Of a stretch of 64,000 bases of DNA, positions 1-8,450 are shown in pieces. The DNA lies in contig CP102255.1 in the NCBI GenBank assembly GCA_025146135.1, positions 3,162,001-3,226,000 of the forward strand, in the 5' to 3' direction. The translations under genes and the position numbers were made by a program. How positions within the stretch are numbered: position 1 is the stretch's first letter; the number at the start of each line of letters is the position of its first letter. The notes beneath the pieces are model-generated. The model was not told where the DNA came from. It worked only from the letters and a program-made list of their open reading frames with translations, and did no database searches. The stretch is from Anaerotruncus colihominis. GTDB taxonomy: Bacteria; Bacillota; Clostridia; Oscillospirales; Ruminococcaceae.

Positions 1-304
1 TGCCAGGCAGGTTGTTCGAGCCGATCGTCACCTGTTGAAAAATGGTGACGTCCCGGCCAATCTTCGCTTCATTCGAAATAAAAATACCCTGCCATCCATG
101 CGGCAGGCATGGCTTGCCTGCAAAGGTGCTGGGCAAACCGACAAAGCAGCCCCGACGCAAAAAGTAATGGCCGTATACAAGCCGAAGCAAACGGTTTGGA
201 TGCGTCTGTAAATATGCCTTCAAACCCCATATCGAATGGAAACGCAGCATAGCGTATGCCGTTAAAAATGGGCGCAGGATTGAAAATATAAATTCTTTAA
301 GCAC
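1..304 (-). CDS. Hexapeptide-repeat acetyltransferase, serine acetyltransferase-like (partial)
   Basis: The first 101 codons of an acyl-CoA-dependent O-acetyltransferase are present; the C-terminus lies beyond the left edge. Reading from a GTG at 304-302, with GGGAGGA just upstream, the frame is open to base 1. An alpha-helical N-terminus is followed by the motif HGWQGIFIS and left-handed beta-helix hexads (AKIGRD, VTIFQQ, VTIGSN). This is the active-site layout of serine acetyltransferase and of polysaccharide-type acetyltransferases, where the conserved His is catalytic. Substrate cannot be assigned from this fragment: CysE-like serine acetylation and sugar O-acetylation are both possible. 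It lies downstream of the sortase terminator, so it is probably a separate transcription unit. The GTG start is chosen because no in-frame ATG lies near the ribosome site. Confidence 0.75.
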   Translation of the reverse strand, partial: MLKEFIFSILRPFLTAYAMLRFHSIWGLKAYLQTHPNRLLRLVYGHYFLRRGCFVGLPSTFAGKPCLPHGWQGIFISNEAKIGRDVTIFQQVTIGSNNLPG

Positions 305-382
305 AGATTTCCTCCCAAGGGCCGCAGGCCGCCAAACGCGCCTGTAAAGGTTTCGCACGGATTTTGCATTCTGAGGGATACA

Positions 383-411
383 AAATCCCCTCCTGTAGGA
401 GGGGATTTTTT
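383..411 (-). terminator. Rho-independent terminator after the sortase gene
   Basis: The arms AATCCCCTCC and GGAGGGGATT enclose a short TGTA loop. On the minus strand the stem is followed by TTTTG. It sits 12 bases beyond the sortase stop codon, so it should end that transcript. The A/T runs on both sides would let it work in either direction. Confidence 0.8.
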
Positions 412-422
412 CATTTGACAAA

Positions 423-1565
423 TCAACTGACCTTTTTTGCCATTACGACGAAGCGCTGATTATCTCCAGGTCCAAGGACGCGCGTACAGGTCGAAAGCGT
501 CACAATCTGGTCGTTCGCTCCAACCGACACGCCAAAATCGTGGATACTCTTAGCCTTCGCGGTGCTGATAATCTGATCTACAACAGCGCCGTCCGCATAG
601 TTGTAGCCAAAGCTCAAATCCGTGTAGAACACTGTAAACACCTGATAAAGGTGATCGCCGCCTGTAGTTGCGATTCTTATGTATGGATTCTGTTTTGCAA
701 AGGTCGCATCGTCATATGCGGCGAGCTGCGCAAACATTACATCAGCGGGATTGCCGATACGCACAGGCCTCCAGCAGTTTGTCCAGTTATGGCCATACAA
801 AACCAGATTGCGCGAGGTTACTTCGCCGCTGGAATCGAAACGCGTATCTGCGTCAGCCCAGATAACGCCGTTGCGGCTCGGCTCCTTATAATAGCCAAGG
901 CTTGTATAATAGTTGGTATTCGTATGATAAACAAGCGGATAGCTGATATTTGTATTGGGAACAGTGATCCAACCAAACACATCGGAGTTTACCGCTTTCC
1001 AGGCATCGATATCACCTGCCGCAGGCGGCGTATTGACAGGATTCTCCTGGTAATCCTTCGCACGCGATTTGATCAGCCGGGAAAGCTGGTCGGCTGTTAC
1101 CGGCGTAAAGCGCGTCGCACCTGCAAGCGCATCAACGCTTGTATCGGATGATGTCGAAGCGGCTGCCACCTGTGTAGTCTGAACAGCCGATACATCCGGC
1201 GGCGCTTCAGGCATCGACATATCGCCCACAGGTTCTTGATCTTCGGCAGCGCCGTCCGGCGCTGCCGGCTCCGGATCGGATACATCCGATCCGGAACTGA
1301 ACGGACTGGATACGTCTGCATCACCCTGCGAAACAGCCGCGACAGGCTCCCGCCGCTCAATGCTGTCTCCGCTTGAAAGCGCCGCAAACAGTCCCCATCC
1401 GCCTGCTACAACAGCCAATGCGATCACCGCGAGCGAAGCGCGGTTACGCAGTGCGCGCGGGACGGCGCGATTGGTCGTATACCATTCCACAAAATCTTTG
1501 AAAGCCGTCTTGATGCCGACGCAAAAATAAAAAATTCCGCGCAGCACTTTTTTCAACAAATTCAT
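423..1565 (-). CDS. Class B sortase
   Basis: This is a membrane-anchored cysteine transpeptidase that would attach surface proteins or pilus subunits to the envelope. The 380 residues comprise a basic cytoplasmic N-terminus, one membrane segment at about 44-62, a long Ser/Pro/Asp/Ala-rich spacer at about 65-150, and a sortase fold at about 185-378. The catalytic triad is visible: His259 in LYGHNW, Cys360 in TLSTCTR and Arg371 in NQRFVVMA. The DVFGWITVPNT block is typical of class B. It lies downstream of and parallel to the giant ORF that carries a second class B sortase; the two domains differ, so this is not a simple local duplication. The start is the ATG at 1565. No LPXTG- or NPQTN-like substrate gene was noticed beside it, so its substrates are probably encoded elsewhere. 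Confidence 0.9.
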   Translation of the reverse strand: MNLLKKVLRGIFYFCVGIKTAFKDFVEWYTTNRAVPRALRNRASLAVIALAVVAGGWGLFAALSSGDSIERREPVAAVSQGDADVSSPFSSGSDVSDPEPAAPDGAAEDQEPVGDMSMPEAPPDVSAVQTTQVAAASTSSDTSVDALAGATRFTPVTADQLSRLIKSRAKDYQENPVNTPPAAGDIDAWKAVNSDVFGWITVPNTNISYPLVYHTNTNYYTSLGYYKEPSRNGVIWADADTRFDSSGEVTSRNLVLYGHNWTNCWRPVRIGNPADVMFAQLAAYDDATFAKQNPYIRIATTGGDHLYQVFTVFYTDLSFGYNYADGAVVDQIISTAKAKSIHDFGVSVGANDQIVTLSTCTRVLGPGDNQRFVVMAKKVS

Positions 1566-1650
1566 AGAATACCCTCTTTATCTTTTTTTCACATGCCTGT
1601 ATTGCCGCCAGACACGATATGAAACACGGTACCGTTGACCAGCGGGCGGC

Positions 1651-1720
1651 AGCGGGCCGCGCCCGCATATCGCCCTGGCCATAAACTCGGTATAATAACC
1701 GCTCTGCGGTTATTATACCA
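1651..1720. repeat. Palindromic intergenic repeat, copy 1
   Basis: This 70-base unit starts AGCGGGCCGCGCCCGC and ends with a perfect inverted repeat. The arms GGTATAATAACCGC and GCGGTTATTATACC flank a TCT loop. The arms contain a TATAAT-like hexamer in each orientation. Copy 2 follows after about 40 bases with only a few substitutions. Confidence 0.8.
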
Positions 1721-1761
1721 TGTCCGCGAAGCGGCATGGTATAATTGGCCATCATGGCGGA

Positions 1762-1830
1762 AGCGGGCCGCGCCCGCGTATCGCCTTGGCCATAAGATGG
1801 TATAATAACCGCTCTGCGGTTATTATACCA
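1762..1830. repeat. Palindromic intergenic repeat, copy 2
   Basis: Second copy of the unit at 1651-1720, with the same GC-rich head and an identical terminal palindrome (14-base arms, TCT loop). Differences are confined to the segment between head and palindrome. A related palindrome occurs at 11683-11713. Confidence 0.8.
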
Positions 1831-1918
1831 TAACCTCACAAAATTGTGGAGGGGAAATTAAATAGAAATTTCGGGAAAATTTCCATTATCCCCTGTCGAA
1901 TTCCGCCATATGGCAGGA

Positions 1919-4900
1919 TCAGCGCACACGGCATCCGGGGTAATAGTGCTCAAGGATTTCAATATAATCCCATCCCTCCTCGTTTGCATAGAGGTTTGCC
2001 CCTGTCTGGCTCATGCCGACGCCATGGCCATAGCCGTAGGTAGTGAAGGTAAATTCATCGCTGTCAGCATCATAATCGATTTCAAACGCGGCTGAACGCA
2101 AGCCTAGTGCCTGTTCGCGTACAGCACGTCCGGTCGTCTTTTTGTCGCCGACATAAATAACATCTACATAGCGGCCGCCCTCGGTATAGCTTCGGATATC
2201 GAACCAGTCGTTCGGATCGTCGCTGTAATCATACAGATCCACACCAAACGCATCGTCAATACGATCCGCTACCTTATCGGCGCCCATGGTTGTAATAACC
2301 TCATAATTACGCGCCTGTTCATCGATTTCACTGTCAACTGAAACGAGGTATGGGTAGCTGCCGCCCCAAACATCGGCCGAGGCCGCGGTAACGCCTGCGC
2401 TTGTCGCATAAAACGGTGTAAAGGCAATGCTGCCTTTATAATAAACCGCCTCGCCGATCACCTCGTCAACCGCCTCCTCCACATCGGAGGAAGGGCTGCG
2501 CAATCCAAGATACGGCGTGACGCCGTTCGCATTCTGCTGCTTAATATATGTATAGGCGGCGACAGCCTGCGCCTTGAGCGCCTCCTCGTTGAAGCCTGTC
2601 CCCATTTCAGTCATAACAACCTGCGCTACAATATCGCGCGCTTTGCCGGTCGTCTTTTTGCCGCCCGAGACTACGGTCAGTTTCTCCTTTGAGGAATATG
2701 CCGAAAGTACGTCTGTCTCGTCGGTTGTGGATTCATCCCCAGTTTTATCCGCATCGTTCACCGTTAGATTGTTGTTTCCTGACGCGACACTCGACGGTTC
2801 GAGCAGATCCTCCTCCTCACTTGAGGAAGACTCCGGTGCGCTTGAGGACGGTTCAGGCTCGCTTGAAGATGGTTTCGGTTCGCTCGAGGACGGCGGAGCA
2901 CTCGAGGACGGCGCCTGACTGGAGGAGGTTTGCGGCGCGCTTGAGGATGGCGCCTGACTGGAGGACGCTGGCTGCGAGCTGGATTCCGGCGCTTTCTCGT
3001 CGGCCGCATAGCGCGCGTCAGCCGCATATTCCTCCGCCTCATCGCGGTAATTGCGCGCCGATTTCGCGGCCGCGGCGGCTGTTTCGTAAGCTTCGCGTGT
3101 CACAGCCGATTCATATTCATTATAAATCTGCTCGGCCTCATAGGCTGCGTCGTCCGCCGTTTCCCAATACCGCGCCGCGCTGGAGGCCGCTTCCTCTGCG
3201 CGGCCCGCCTCTCTGCGTGCCTGTGAAGCGGAAGTGCCGCTGCGTTCAGCCTCGCGTGCGGACTGCCTGGCCGTATCCCGCGCGTCACGCGCGCGCTGCT
3301 CGGCGGCCTGCGCGTCCGCCGCGAGCTGGCGGGCCTCATACTCGTAATCGTTCAGCTCCGTATCCGGCACAGAGGACGCGGCCGATGCAGAGGACTCCTG
3401 CGGCTGGGAAACTGGAACCGACGAAGCCCCTGTGGCCGCGGAAGCGGCCGGGGCGGCTGTCGAAGCGCCGCCGGCCGGCGTTGTCGGACCGGGAACAAGG
3501 CCGGTCCCCTGCTCTGCATTGGCCTGCGCAATCACATCAGCCGAAGGCTTTCCGCCGGCGAAGCCCTCGGGCATACGCGGGGACGGATTGACGGTGTACT
3601 CGATATCGGAGCCGTCATTTTTTTCGCCGTCGCGCACACGGCGGCCGACAACGACGGTACGCACATGCGCGTCGTCGGAGACAGGCCCGTATTCATACGA
3701 GCATGTCGAGAGCATCAAAAACTGGTCGCCCTGCTTGATATCGACGTTGGAATTATAATAAGAGCGCGCTGTGATCTCGTCGACAAAGGTGTTAAAGCGT
3801 TCAGGGTCCGACAGATCGAGATAATCGTTATAATAGAACATCGGACCATATGCTTCCTTTGCATTGGTGATAAACACCGAAACGATTTTATAATCGTTGT
3901 CACGGTAAACGTCGTCAAACGAGATAATCGGATGCTCACGCAGATATTCAATACCGGCATCGGGATTTGCAAAATCCTTTGTGCCGGTCGCGCCCTTGTA
4001 CTGCATCAGCTCGCCGAACATCTGCCCGTCGGTCATATTGTGGGCATAGATGATATAATTGTCGCTCTGTGGATCGAGCGAATCGTTCGCCTCGAGCCAT
4101 GGCGTACCGTATTTGCTGTCGTTGCCGTTAAAGTCGCGCCGCAGGTAATATTCGTTGTCCTGATAATGGACCACCGGATAATTGACCTGTGTACCGGCGA
4201 TTGACAGCCAGCCGGCTATATCCTCATTGATCTTATAAAGATTGGCAAACTTGAGCTGATATCCCTGTGGATAACCCTCCGGCACATCAATGTCAGTGTC
4301 GTCCAATCCAAGCGCCGTATTGTATGCATCGGCCCATCCGGCGGCTTCCTTGCGGTTGCGCGCCGATTCGCCGTAAAACAGCAGCAGGTAACTGGCTGAT
4401 GCGATGAACACACAGACAGCGACGATCAAGATCATCTTGCGTACAACATCGGCGGCACTGTCGCCTTTACACGGAAAAATCCGCGCAAGAATTCCCCTTT
4501 TCTTCTTTGCCACGGCGTCATCTCCTTTTCCGGATACGGTCTGCCCCTCCTCTGTTGCGAGCAGCTCGACAGTCTTTCCGGACAATACCGCCTGCAACGA
4601 ATTGGCGCCGCGATATTGCTGCGGTAAAGCGGTTATGTACAGCCGTATCAGGTCGAGCGCCGAAAGGCAGGCGCGCGCACGCGCCGCTTCGGCGGATTCA
4701 TTGTCACGCGCCGGCACGCGGCGTATCCAAACATGCTGCCCATCCGTCAGCGCGGCAAACGCATCGCGCTGCTTTTTCTGATCCGGCGCGCCCGCCGCGA
4801 CAGCCACGCCGATCGCCGAACGGCCCTGCTCCAACGCGCCGGCCGCCATCGCGGCGGCCGCCTGGGCGCTGGCCGAGCCATATTTTTTAAGCAGCTTGTC

Positions 4901-5833
4901 GGAAACGCCGAGCGTCTCCGTCTTGATGCGATCCGAACCGGCCGACACACAGTAGGCCAACACCTCCGGAGCTGCTTTAAGCATTTCGCCAAGCAGGCTG
5001 CCCGTACCGGATTCGGCGATCGAAACGGCAAGCCCCGCGCCGCGCAGCGCATCAGCCGCCTCGGCGGACAGGCCTTGGGCGTCGACGCCGTAAGCCGCCT
5101 CCCCAAGCCGGCGCGTAATCTCGCGGACGACCGGCTCGCACAAGGCGGCAGCCGCGCTTTTATTCTTGGCGCGCGCCGTTACGCGCACCTGATATTCTCC
5201 GCGCTTTGGATAAACGGCCACCGTCGGGTTCTGCGAGCTTAAAATCGCACCGAGCTGCTCGCGCATCTGTGCCTCGTCGGGTCCGAACACGTTTATGGTA
5301 CGCGTCACGACAGCCGCCTCGGAAAACTTGGCCAGGTACGGCATTACGCTGTGCTGAAGCATCGGCACAAATTCGCGCGGATCGTCTGGAATCAGAATGA
5401 TAAACTGATTGCCTGCCGACAGCGCGCAGCCCGGTGTGACGCCGCGCACGCCCGGAAAAACGACCGACTGTTCCGGCATCATAGCCAGCCGCGACACCTG
5501 CTGCGGCATCTGCCGCCCCGCGCGCTCGTACGCCGCGCGGATACGGCGCAGGCTTGCATCGTGCATGACAAGCTTTCGCCCCAGGCCGTCGCAGACGACC
5601 TGCTTGGCGATCCCATCCGGTCCTGGACCAAGCCCTCCCATAATAATCACGATGTCGCTGCGCCCAAGCGCCTTGGCGATTGCGCCGCGAAGCTGCTGCG
5701 CCCCGTCGGCCAGTGTACATGGACCGGCTGAAATGCCGCAGGTTTCAAGCTCGCGGGCGATCAGCGCGGCATTTGACGTAAGGTCCTGCCCTCCTTCGGA
5801 AACCGCCCCCACGCCTATGATTTCAGCGATCAC
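1919..5833 (-). CDS. CinA-like / class B sortase / SpoIID multidomain protein
   Basis: One uninterrupted 1304-codon frame carries three protein types. Residues 1-170 resemble the CinA molybdopterin-binding-like domain (EIIGVG, GGLGPGPDG), about 175-250 the CinA middle domain, and about 255-400 the CinA C-terminal amidase domain. A membrane segment follows at about 467-486. Residues about 525-735 are a class B sortase with His598 (YAHN), Cys711 (STCSYEY) and Arg725. A Glu/Ala/Arg-rich, probably coiled-coil stretch (about 828-946) and a Ser/Pro repeat linker (about 950-1010) lead to a SpoIID domain (about 1062-1304) with EALKAQAVAAYTY and GHGVGMSQTGA, the murein lytic transglycosylase signature. 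The GTG at 5833 is preferred over an upstream ATG because AGGAGGG lies 7 bases before it. CinA motifs are eroded: AESGTGS replaces AESCTGG, and GPGPDG replaces GPTxDD. A well-placed internal GTG at 4513 may also give a separate 864-residue sortase-SpoIID protein. Confidence 0.85.
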   Translation of the reverse strand: MIAEIIGVGAVSEGGQDLTSNAALIARELETCGISAGPCTLADGAQQLRGAIAKALGRSDIVIIMGGLGPGPDGIAKQVVCDGLGRKLVMHDASLRRIRAAYERAGRQMPQQVSRLAMMPEQSVVFPGVRGVTPGCALSAGNQFIILIPDDPREFVPMLQHSVMPYLAKFSEAAVVTRTINVFGPDEAQMREQLGAILSSQNPTVAVYPKRGEYQVRVTARAKNKSAAAALCEPVVREITRRLGEAAYGVDAQGLSAEAADALRGAGLAVSIAESGTGSLLGEMLKAAPEVLAYCVSAGSDRIKTETLGVSDKLLKKYGSASAQAAAAMAAGALEQGRSAIGVAVAAGAPDQKKQRDAFAALTDGQHVWIRRVPARDNESAEAARARACLSALDLIRLYITALPQQYRGANSLQAVLSGKTVELLATEEGQTVSGKGDDAVAKKKRGILARIFPCKGDSAADVVRKMILIVAVCVFIASASYLLLFYGESARNRKEAAGWADAYNTALGLDDTDIDVPEGYPQGYQLKFANLYKINEDIAGWLSIAGTQVNYPVVHYQDNEYYLRRDFNGNDSKYGTPWLEANDSLDPQSDNYIIYAHNMTDGQMFGELMQYKGATGTKDFANPDAGIEYLREHPIISFDDVYRDNDYKIVSVFITNAKEAYGPMFYYNDYLDLSDPERFNTFVDEITARSYYNSNVDIKQGDQFLMLSTCSYEYGPVSDDAHVRTVVVGRRVRDGEKNDGSDIEYTVNPSPRMPEGFAGGKPSADVIAQANAEQGTGLVPGPTTPAGGASTAAPAASAATGASSVPVSQPQESSASAASSVPDTELNDYEYEARQLAADAQAAEQRARDARDTARQSAREAERSGTSASQARREAGRAEEAASSAARYWETADDAAYEAEQIYNEYESAVTREAYETAAAAAKSARNYRDEAEEYAADARYAADEKAPESSSQPASSSQAPSSSAPQTSSSQAPSSSAPPSSSEPKPSSSEPEPSSSAPESSSSEEEDLLEPSSVASGNNNLTVNDADKTGDESTTDETDVLSAYSSKEKLTVVSGGKKTTGKARDIVAQVVMTEMGTGFNEEALKAQAVAAYTYIKQQNANGVTPYLGLRSPSSDVEEAVDEVIGEAVYYKGSIAFTPFYATSAGVTAASADVWGGSYPYLVSVDSEIDEQARNYEVITTMGADKVADRIDDAFGVDLYDYSDDPNDWFDIRSYTEGGRYVDVIYVGDKKTTGRAVREQALGLRSAAFEIDYDADSDEFTFTTYGYGHGVGMSQTGANLYANEEGWDYIEILEHYYPGCRVR
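4511..4526 (-). promoter_or_regulatory. Possible internal ribosome site and GTG start for the sortase-SpoIID part
   Basis: On the minus strand AAGGAG is followed after about 9 bases by an in-frame GTG (4513-4511), exactly at the CinA/sortase junction and 25 codons before the membrane segment. This is a stronger ribosome site than many true ones in the window. It suggests the sortase-SpoIID part was, or still is, a separate cistron. Confidence 0.55.
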
Positions 5834-5942
5834 GCAAAATCCCTCCTGCATCCGCCCGCCGGGCGGATCGTCTCTGAGCGCCGTCCGGCGCCCTCTGTCG
5901 CGGGAGCGGCCGCCCGGCTGCGCGCAGCATCCGCCGCGCCTT

Positions 5943-7112
5943 CTATTCGATCCATTCGGATGTCGTTCCTTCAAAGGCGCTCTCCAAAAGTGCGCCGCCG
6001 TCAAGCTTCTCCTCCGCCCCGAGCACATAGTCAAGGCGCGGCTTTGTCTTTGGATGCTTCGGCGTGAATACCGTGCAGCAATCCTCATATGGCAGGATAG
6101 ACGTTTCAAAGGTGTCGATTTTATAAGCAACTTTTACGATTTCGTCCTTGTCCATCCCGATGACCGGGCGCAGCACAGGCATTGTGCAGGCCGCGTCAGT
6201 GCAGGCGATCGCGTCGAGCGTCTGGCTGGCCACCTGTGCGACGCTTTCGCCGGTGATCAGCGCGCCGCACCCGTTTTCACGCGCAAGGCGCTCCGCAATT
6301 TTCATCATGCAGCGGCGCATAATAATCGTGAACACATCCTCCGGGCAGCGGTCGCGGATAGCAAGCTGCGTTTCGGTGAACGGCACGACGAACAGGCGCA
6401 CGCGCCCACACCACGCCGCCATCTTTTTGCAGAGCGTGCGCACCTTTTCCAGCGCGTGCGCGCTCGTATACGGCGGGCTGACAAAGTGGACCGCCGCGAT
6501 CTCCAGTCCGCGCTTTCCCATCATATAGCCGGCAACCGGGCTGTCGATTCCGCCGGAAATGAGCAGCATCGCACGGCCGCTCGTGCCGACCGGCAGCCCG
6601 CCTGCGCCGCGGATCTGGTCCGTGTGCAGATAGGCTCCGCGTTCGCGGATCTCCACATAGACCGTCACATCCGGCTGATGAACGTCAACCGTCAGGTGTG
6701 GGAACGCCTCCAGCAGCACTGCCCCAAGCTCCGTGCAAAGCTCCGGCGATTTCATCGGAAAGCTCTTGTCGGACCGCTTGGCTTCAACCTTAAAGGTATT
6801 GGCCGTCTCAAGCGCGCCGGCCAGATAACTGGGCGCCTGCGCACGGATCGCGTCGAAATTCTTTTCCACGACAGCCGAACGCGTCAGCGCCGCGACGCCG
6901 AACACGCGCGTCAGCCGCTCGACAGCCTCGTCGAGATCGATATCCGTCCCGCGCGGCTCGATATAAATGGCCGACTGCGCCTTATAAAATTCAAACGTGC
7001 CGAGCGATTCGATACGCCTGCGGCAGTTTTTGACAAGCGCATCCTCAAAGGTATGGCGGTTCAGCCCCTTGAGCGCAAGCTCCCCGCATTTTAACAGAAT
7101 CAATTCTTTCAT
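5943..7112 (-). CDS. thiI: tRNA 4-thiouridine synthase ThiI
   Basis: ThiI uses ATP to adenylate U8 of tRNA and then transfers sulfur taken from a cysteine desulfurase; in some bacteria it also serves thiazole synthesis. The 389-residue protein has the N-terminal ferredoxin-like and THUMP regions (about 1-165) and the PP-loop SGGIDSP at 186-192. The PYEDCC motif (Cys345/346) aligns with the region holding a catalytic cysteine in longer ThiI proteins. There is no C-terminal rhodanese domain, the usual form in Firmicutes. It starts 33 bases after the stop of the cysteine desulfurase gene, the expected sulfur donor, so the pair is very probably co-transcribed and works together. Confidence 0.95.
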   Translation of the reverse strand: MKELILLKCGELALKGLNRHTFEDALVKNCRRRIESLGTFEFYKAQSAIYIEPRGTDIDLDEAVERLTRVFGVAALTRSAVVEKNFDAIRAQAPSYLAGALETANTFKVEAKRSDKSFPMKSPELCTELGAVLLEAFPHLTVDVHQPDVTVYVEIRERGAYLHTDQIRGAGGLPVGTSGRAMLLISGGIDSPVAGYMMGKRGLEIAAVHFVSPPYTSAHALEKVRTLCKKMAAWCGRVRLFVVPFTETQLAIRDRCPEDVFTIIMRRCMMKIAERLARENGCGALITGESVAQVASQTLDAIACTDAACTMPVLRPVIGMDKDEIVKVAYKIDTFETSILPYEDCCTVFTPKHPKTKPRLDYVLGAEEKLDGGALLESAFEGTTSEWIE

Positions 7113-7145
7113 CGGTCAACCAGCCTATCCTTTTGATCGTTTTAT

Positions 7146-8279
7146 CTATCGGTGCGCGACTGTGCGGATCCCCTCTGCTAATGCGTCCGCAAGCTGTCTG
7201 AGTTCTTCCTCCCGCGAAGTGTAAATCAGGCTGACGCGCAGCGCGCCGTCGATCACGGGCGCGGGCAGCCCCATCGCAGCCAGCACCGGGCTGGACGCCC
7301 CCTTTGAGCACGCCGACCCGCTCGAGACAAAGACGCCCCGGCTTTCAAGAAAGTGCAGCATTGTCTCGGACCGGTATCCCGGCACGGACAGGCATGTGAT
7401 GTACGGCGAGCCGTCCGGCGGCGAAAGCACGCGCACGCCCTCAATCTGCGCGAGCAGCTCGAGCAGACGGCCGCGCAGCGCGCAGGCGCGTTCAAAATGC
7501 TCCCTCACACGGCCGTCCAACACGGCGCATGCCGCGCCCAGCGCAGCGATAGCCGGCAGATTTTCCGTGCCGGCGCGCATCCCGCGCTCCTGGCCGCCGC
7601 CGAAAATCAGCGGCGGCACGTGCACGCCGCGCCGGATGTAGAGCGCGCCCGAGCCCTTCGGCGCACAGATCTTATGGCCGCTGACACTCATCAAATCGAT
7701 CTGGATACGCCCGACATGGACCGGCAGCTTGCCGAATGCCTGCACGCCGTCGCAGTGGATGAGCGTCCGCGGGTTTTTTGCCCGAATAAGGCGCGCGGCC
7801 CGCTCCACCGGAAAAACCGCGCCCGTCTCATTGTTGACATACATCATACTGACAAGCGCCGTCTGTCCATCCACCGCGTCCGCGACCGCGCGTGCGTCGA
7901 TCTGCCCATGCGCATCCGGGCGGACGCGTACAACGTCCCAGCCCTCGCCCTCCAGGCGCCCCACCGCGCCAGAAACCGACGAATGCTCGGCGGCTGTCGT
8001 GACAATCCTTTTTCCCAGCCGCGCACGCGCGCCGGCGGCTCCGAATATGGCCAGATTGTTTGCCTCGCTTCCGCCCGAGGTGAAGTACACGCATTCCGGC
8101 TGGCAGCCAAGCAACGACGCGACGGCCTCGCGCGCCCGGGCCATCTGCTTGGCGGAGTCCGCGCCCAGAGCATGCAAAGACGAAGGATTCCCATAGCAGT
8201 CGCGCATCATTGCGACCGCCGCCGCCAACGCTTCGTCACAGACGCGCGTTGTCGCCGCGTTGTCAAGATATGCCGTCAT
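7146..8279 (-). CDS. Cysteine desulfurase, NifS/IscS type
   Basis: This PLP enzyme converts cysteine to alanine and passes persulfide sulfur to partners. With the ATG at 8279 the protein has 377 residues and begins MTAYLDNAATTR, the classic class V aminotransferase start. The PLP lysine is Lys203 in SVSGHKICAPKG, a PLP-stacking His lies in AAEHSS (about residue 99), and the catalytic Cys is in SSGSACSKG. An in-frame GTG at 8288, closer to the GGGAGGAGG ribosome site, is an alternative start adding three residues. The thiI gene follows immediately, so this is most likely the dedicated sulfur donor for 4-thiouridine; Fe-S cluster supply is also possible. A strong sigma-A-type promoter lies at 8402-8430. 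Confidence 0.93.
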   Translation of the reverse strand: MTAYLDNAATTRVCDEALAAAVAMMRDCYGNPSSLHALGADSAKQMARAREAVASLLGCQPECVYFTSGGSEANNLAIFGAAGARARLGKRIVTTAAEHSSVSGAVGRLEGEGWDVVRVRPDAHGQIDARAVADAVDGQTALVSMMYVNNETGAVFPVERAARLIRAKNPRTLIHCDGVQAFGKLPVHVGRIQIDLMSVSGHKICAPKGSGALYIRRGVHVPPLIFGGGQERGMRAGTENLPAIAALGAACAVLDGRVREHFERACALRGRLLELLAQIEGVRVLSPPDGSPYITCLSVPGYRSETMLHFLESRGVFVSSGSACSKGASSPVLAAMGLPAPVIDGALRVSLIYTSREEELRQLADALAEGIRTVAHR

Positions 8280-8401
8280 CTCCTGCACAAGACCTCCTCC
8301 CGCTGTGCAAGGCCCAAACGCCTGCCCTTTCAAAATTTTTTGGGGGCGTTAACCAGGTTCCTGCCCTCGCTGTTCAGGCTTGCATCCCCATTATCCGATT
8401 T

Positions 8402-8430
8402 ATTATACAACAAAATGACACTCTTTTCAA
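8402..8430 (-). promoter_or_regulatory. Sigma-A-type promoter for cysteine desulfurase-thiI
   Basis: On the minus strand TTGAAA (8430-8425) and TATAAT (8407-8402) are spaced by 17 bases. Transcription would start near 8395, giving a leader of about 110 bases before the desulfurase gene. Confidence 0.75.
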
Positions 8431-8450
8431 CGGATATCCATCACAGTCAT

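Larger units (their letters stand above)
1566..1918. other. Intergenic region with a duplicated palindromic element
   Basis: This 353-base gap separates two minus-strand genes. It holds two copies of an approximately 70-base element (listed separately) and, between them at about 1718-1741, a smaller hairpin with arms ACCATG(T)CCGC and GCGGCATGGT around a GAA loop. I see no convincing ORF, tRNA or riboswitch. A sortase ribosome site is expected just left of 1590 but is not strong. Confidence 0.7.

Noticed and set aside
1651..1830. Possible CRISPR array (two repeats with a spacer)
   Set aside because: Only two copies, the repeats are about 70 bases long and palindromic, and no cas gene is present.
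2800..3000. Tandem short repeats that look like a DNA satellite
   Set aside because: They are the coding sequence of the Ser/Pro/Glu linker of the multidomain protein; the periodicity is at the protein level.
5409..7094. A plus-strand open frame of about 560 codons opposite thiI and the CinA part
   Set aside because: Same signature of a composition-driven antisense frame; the minus strand carries ThiI with all motifs.
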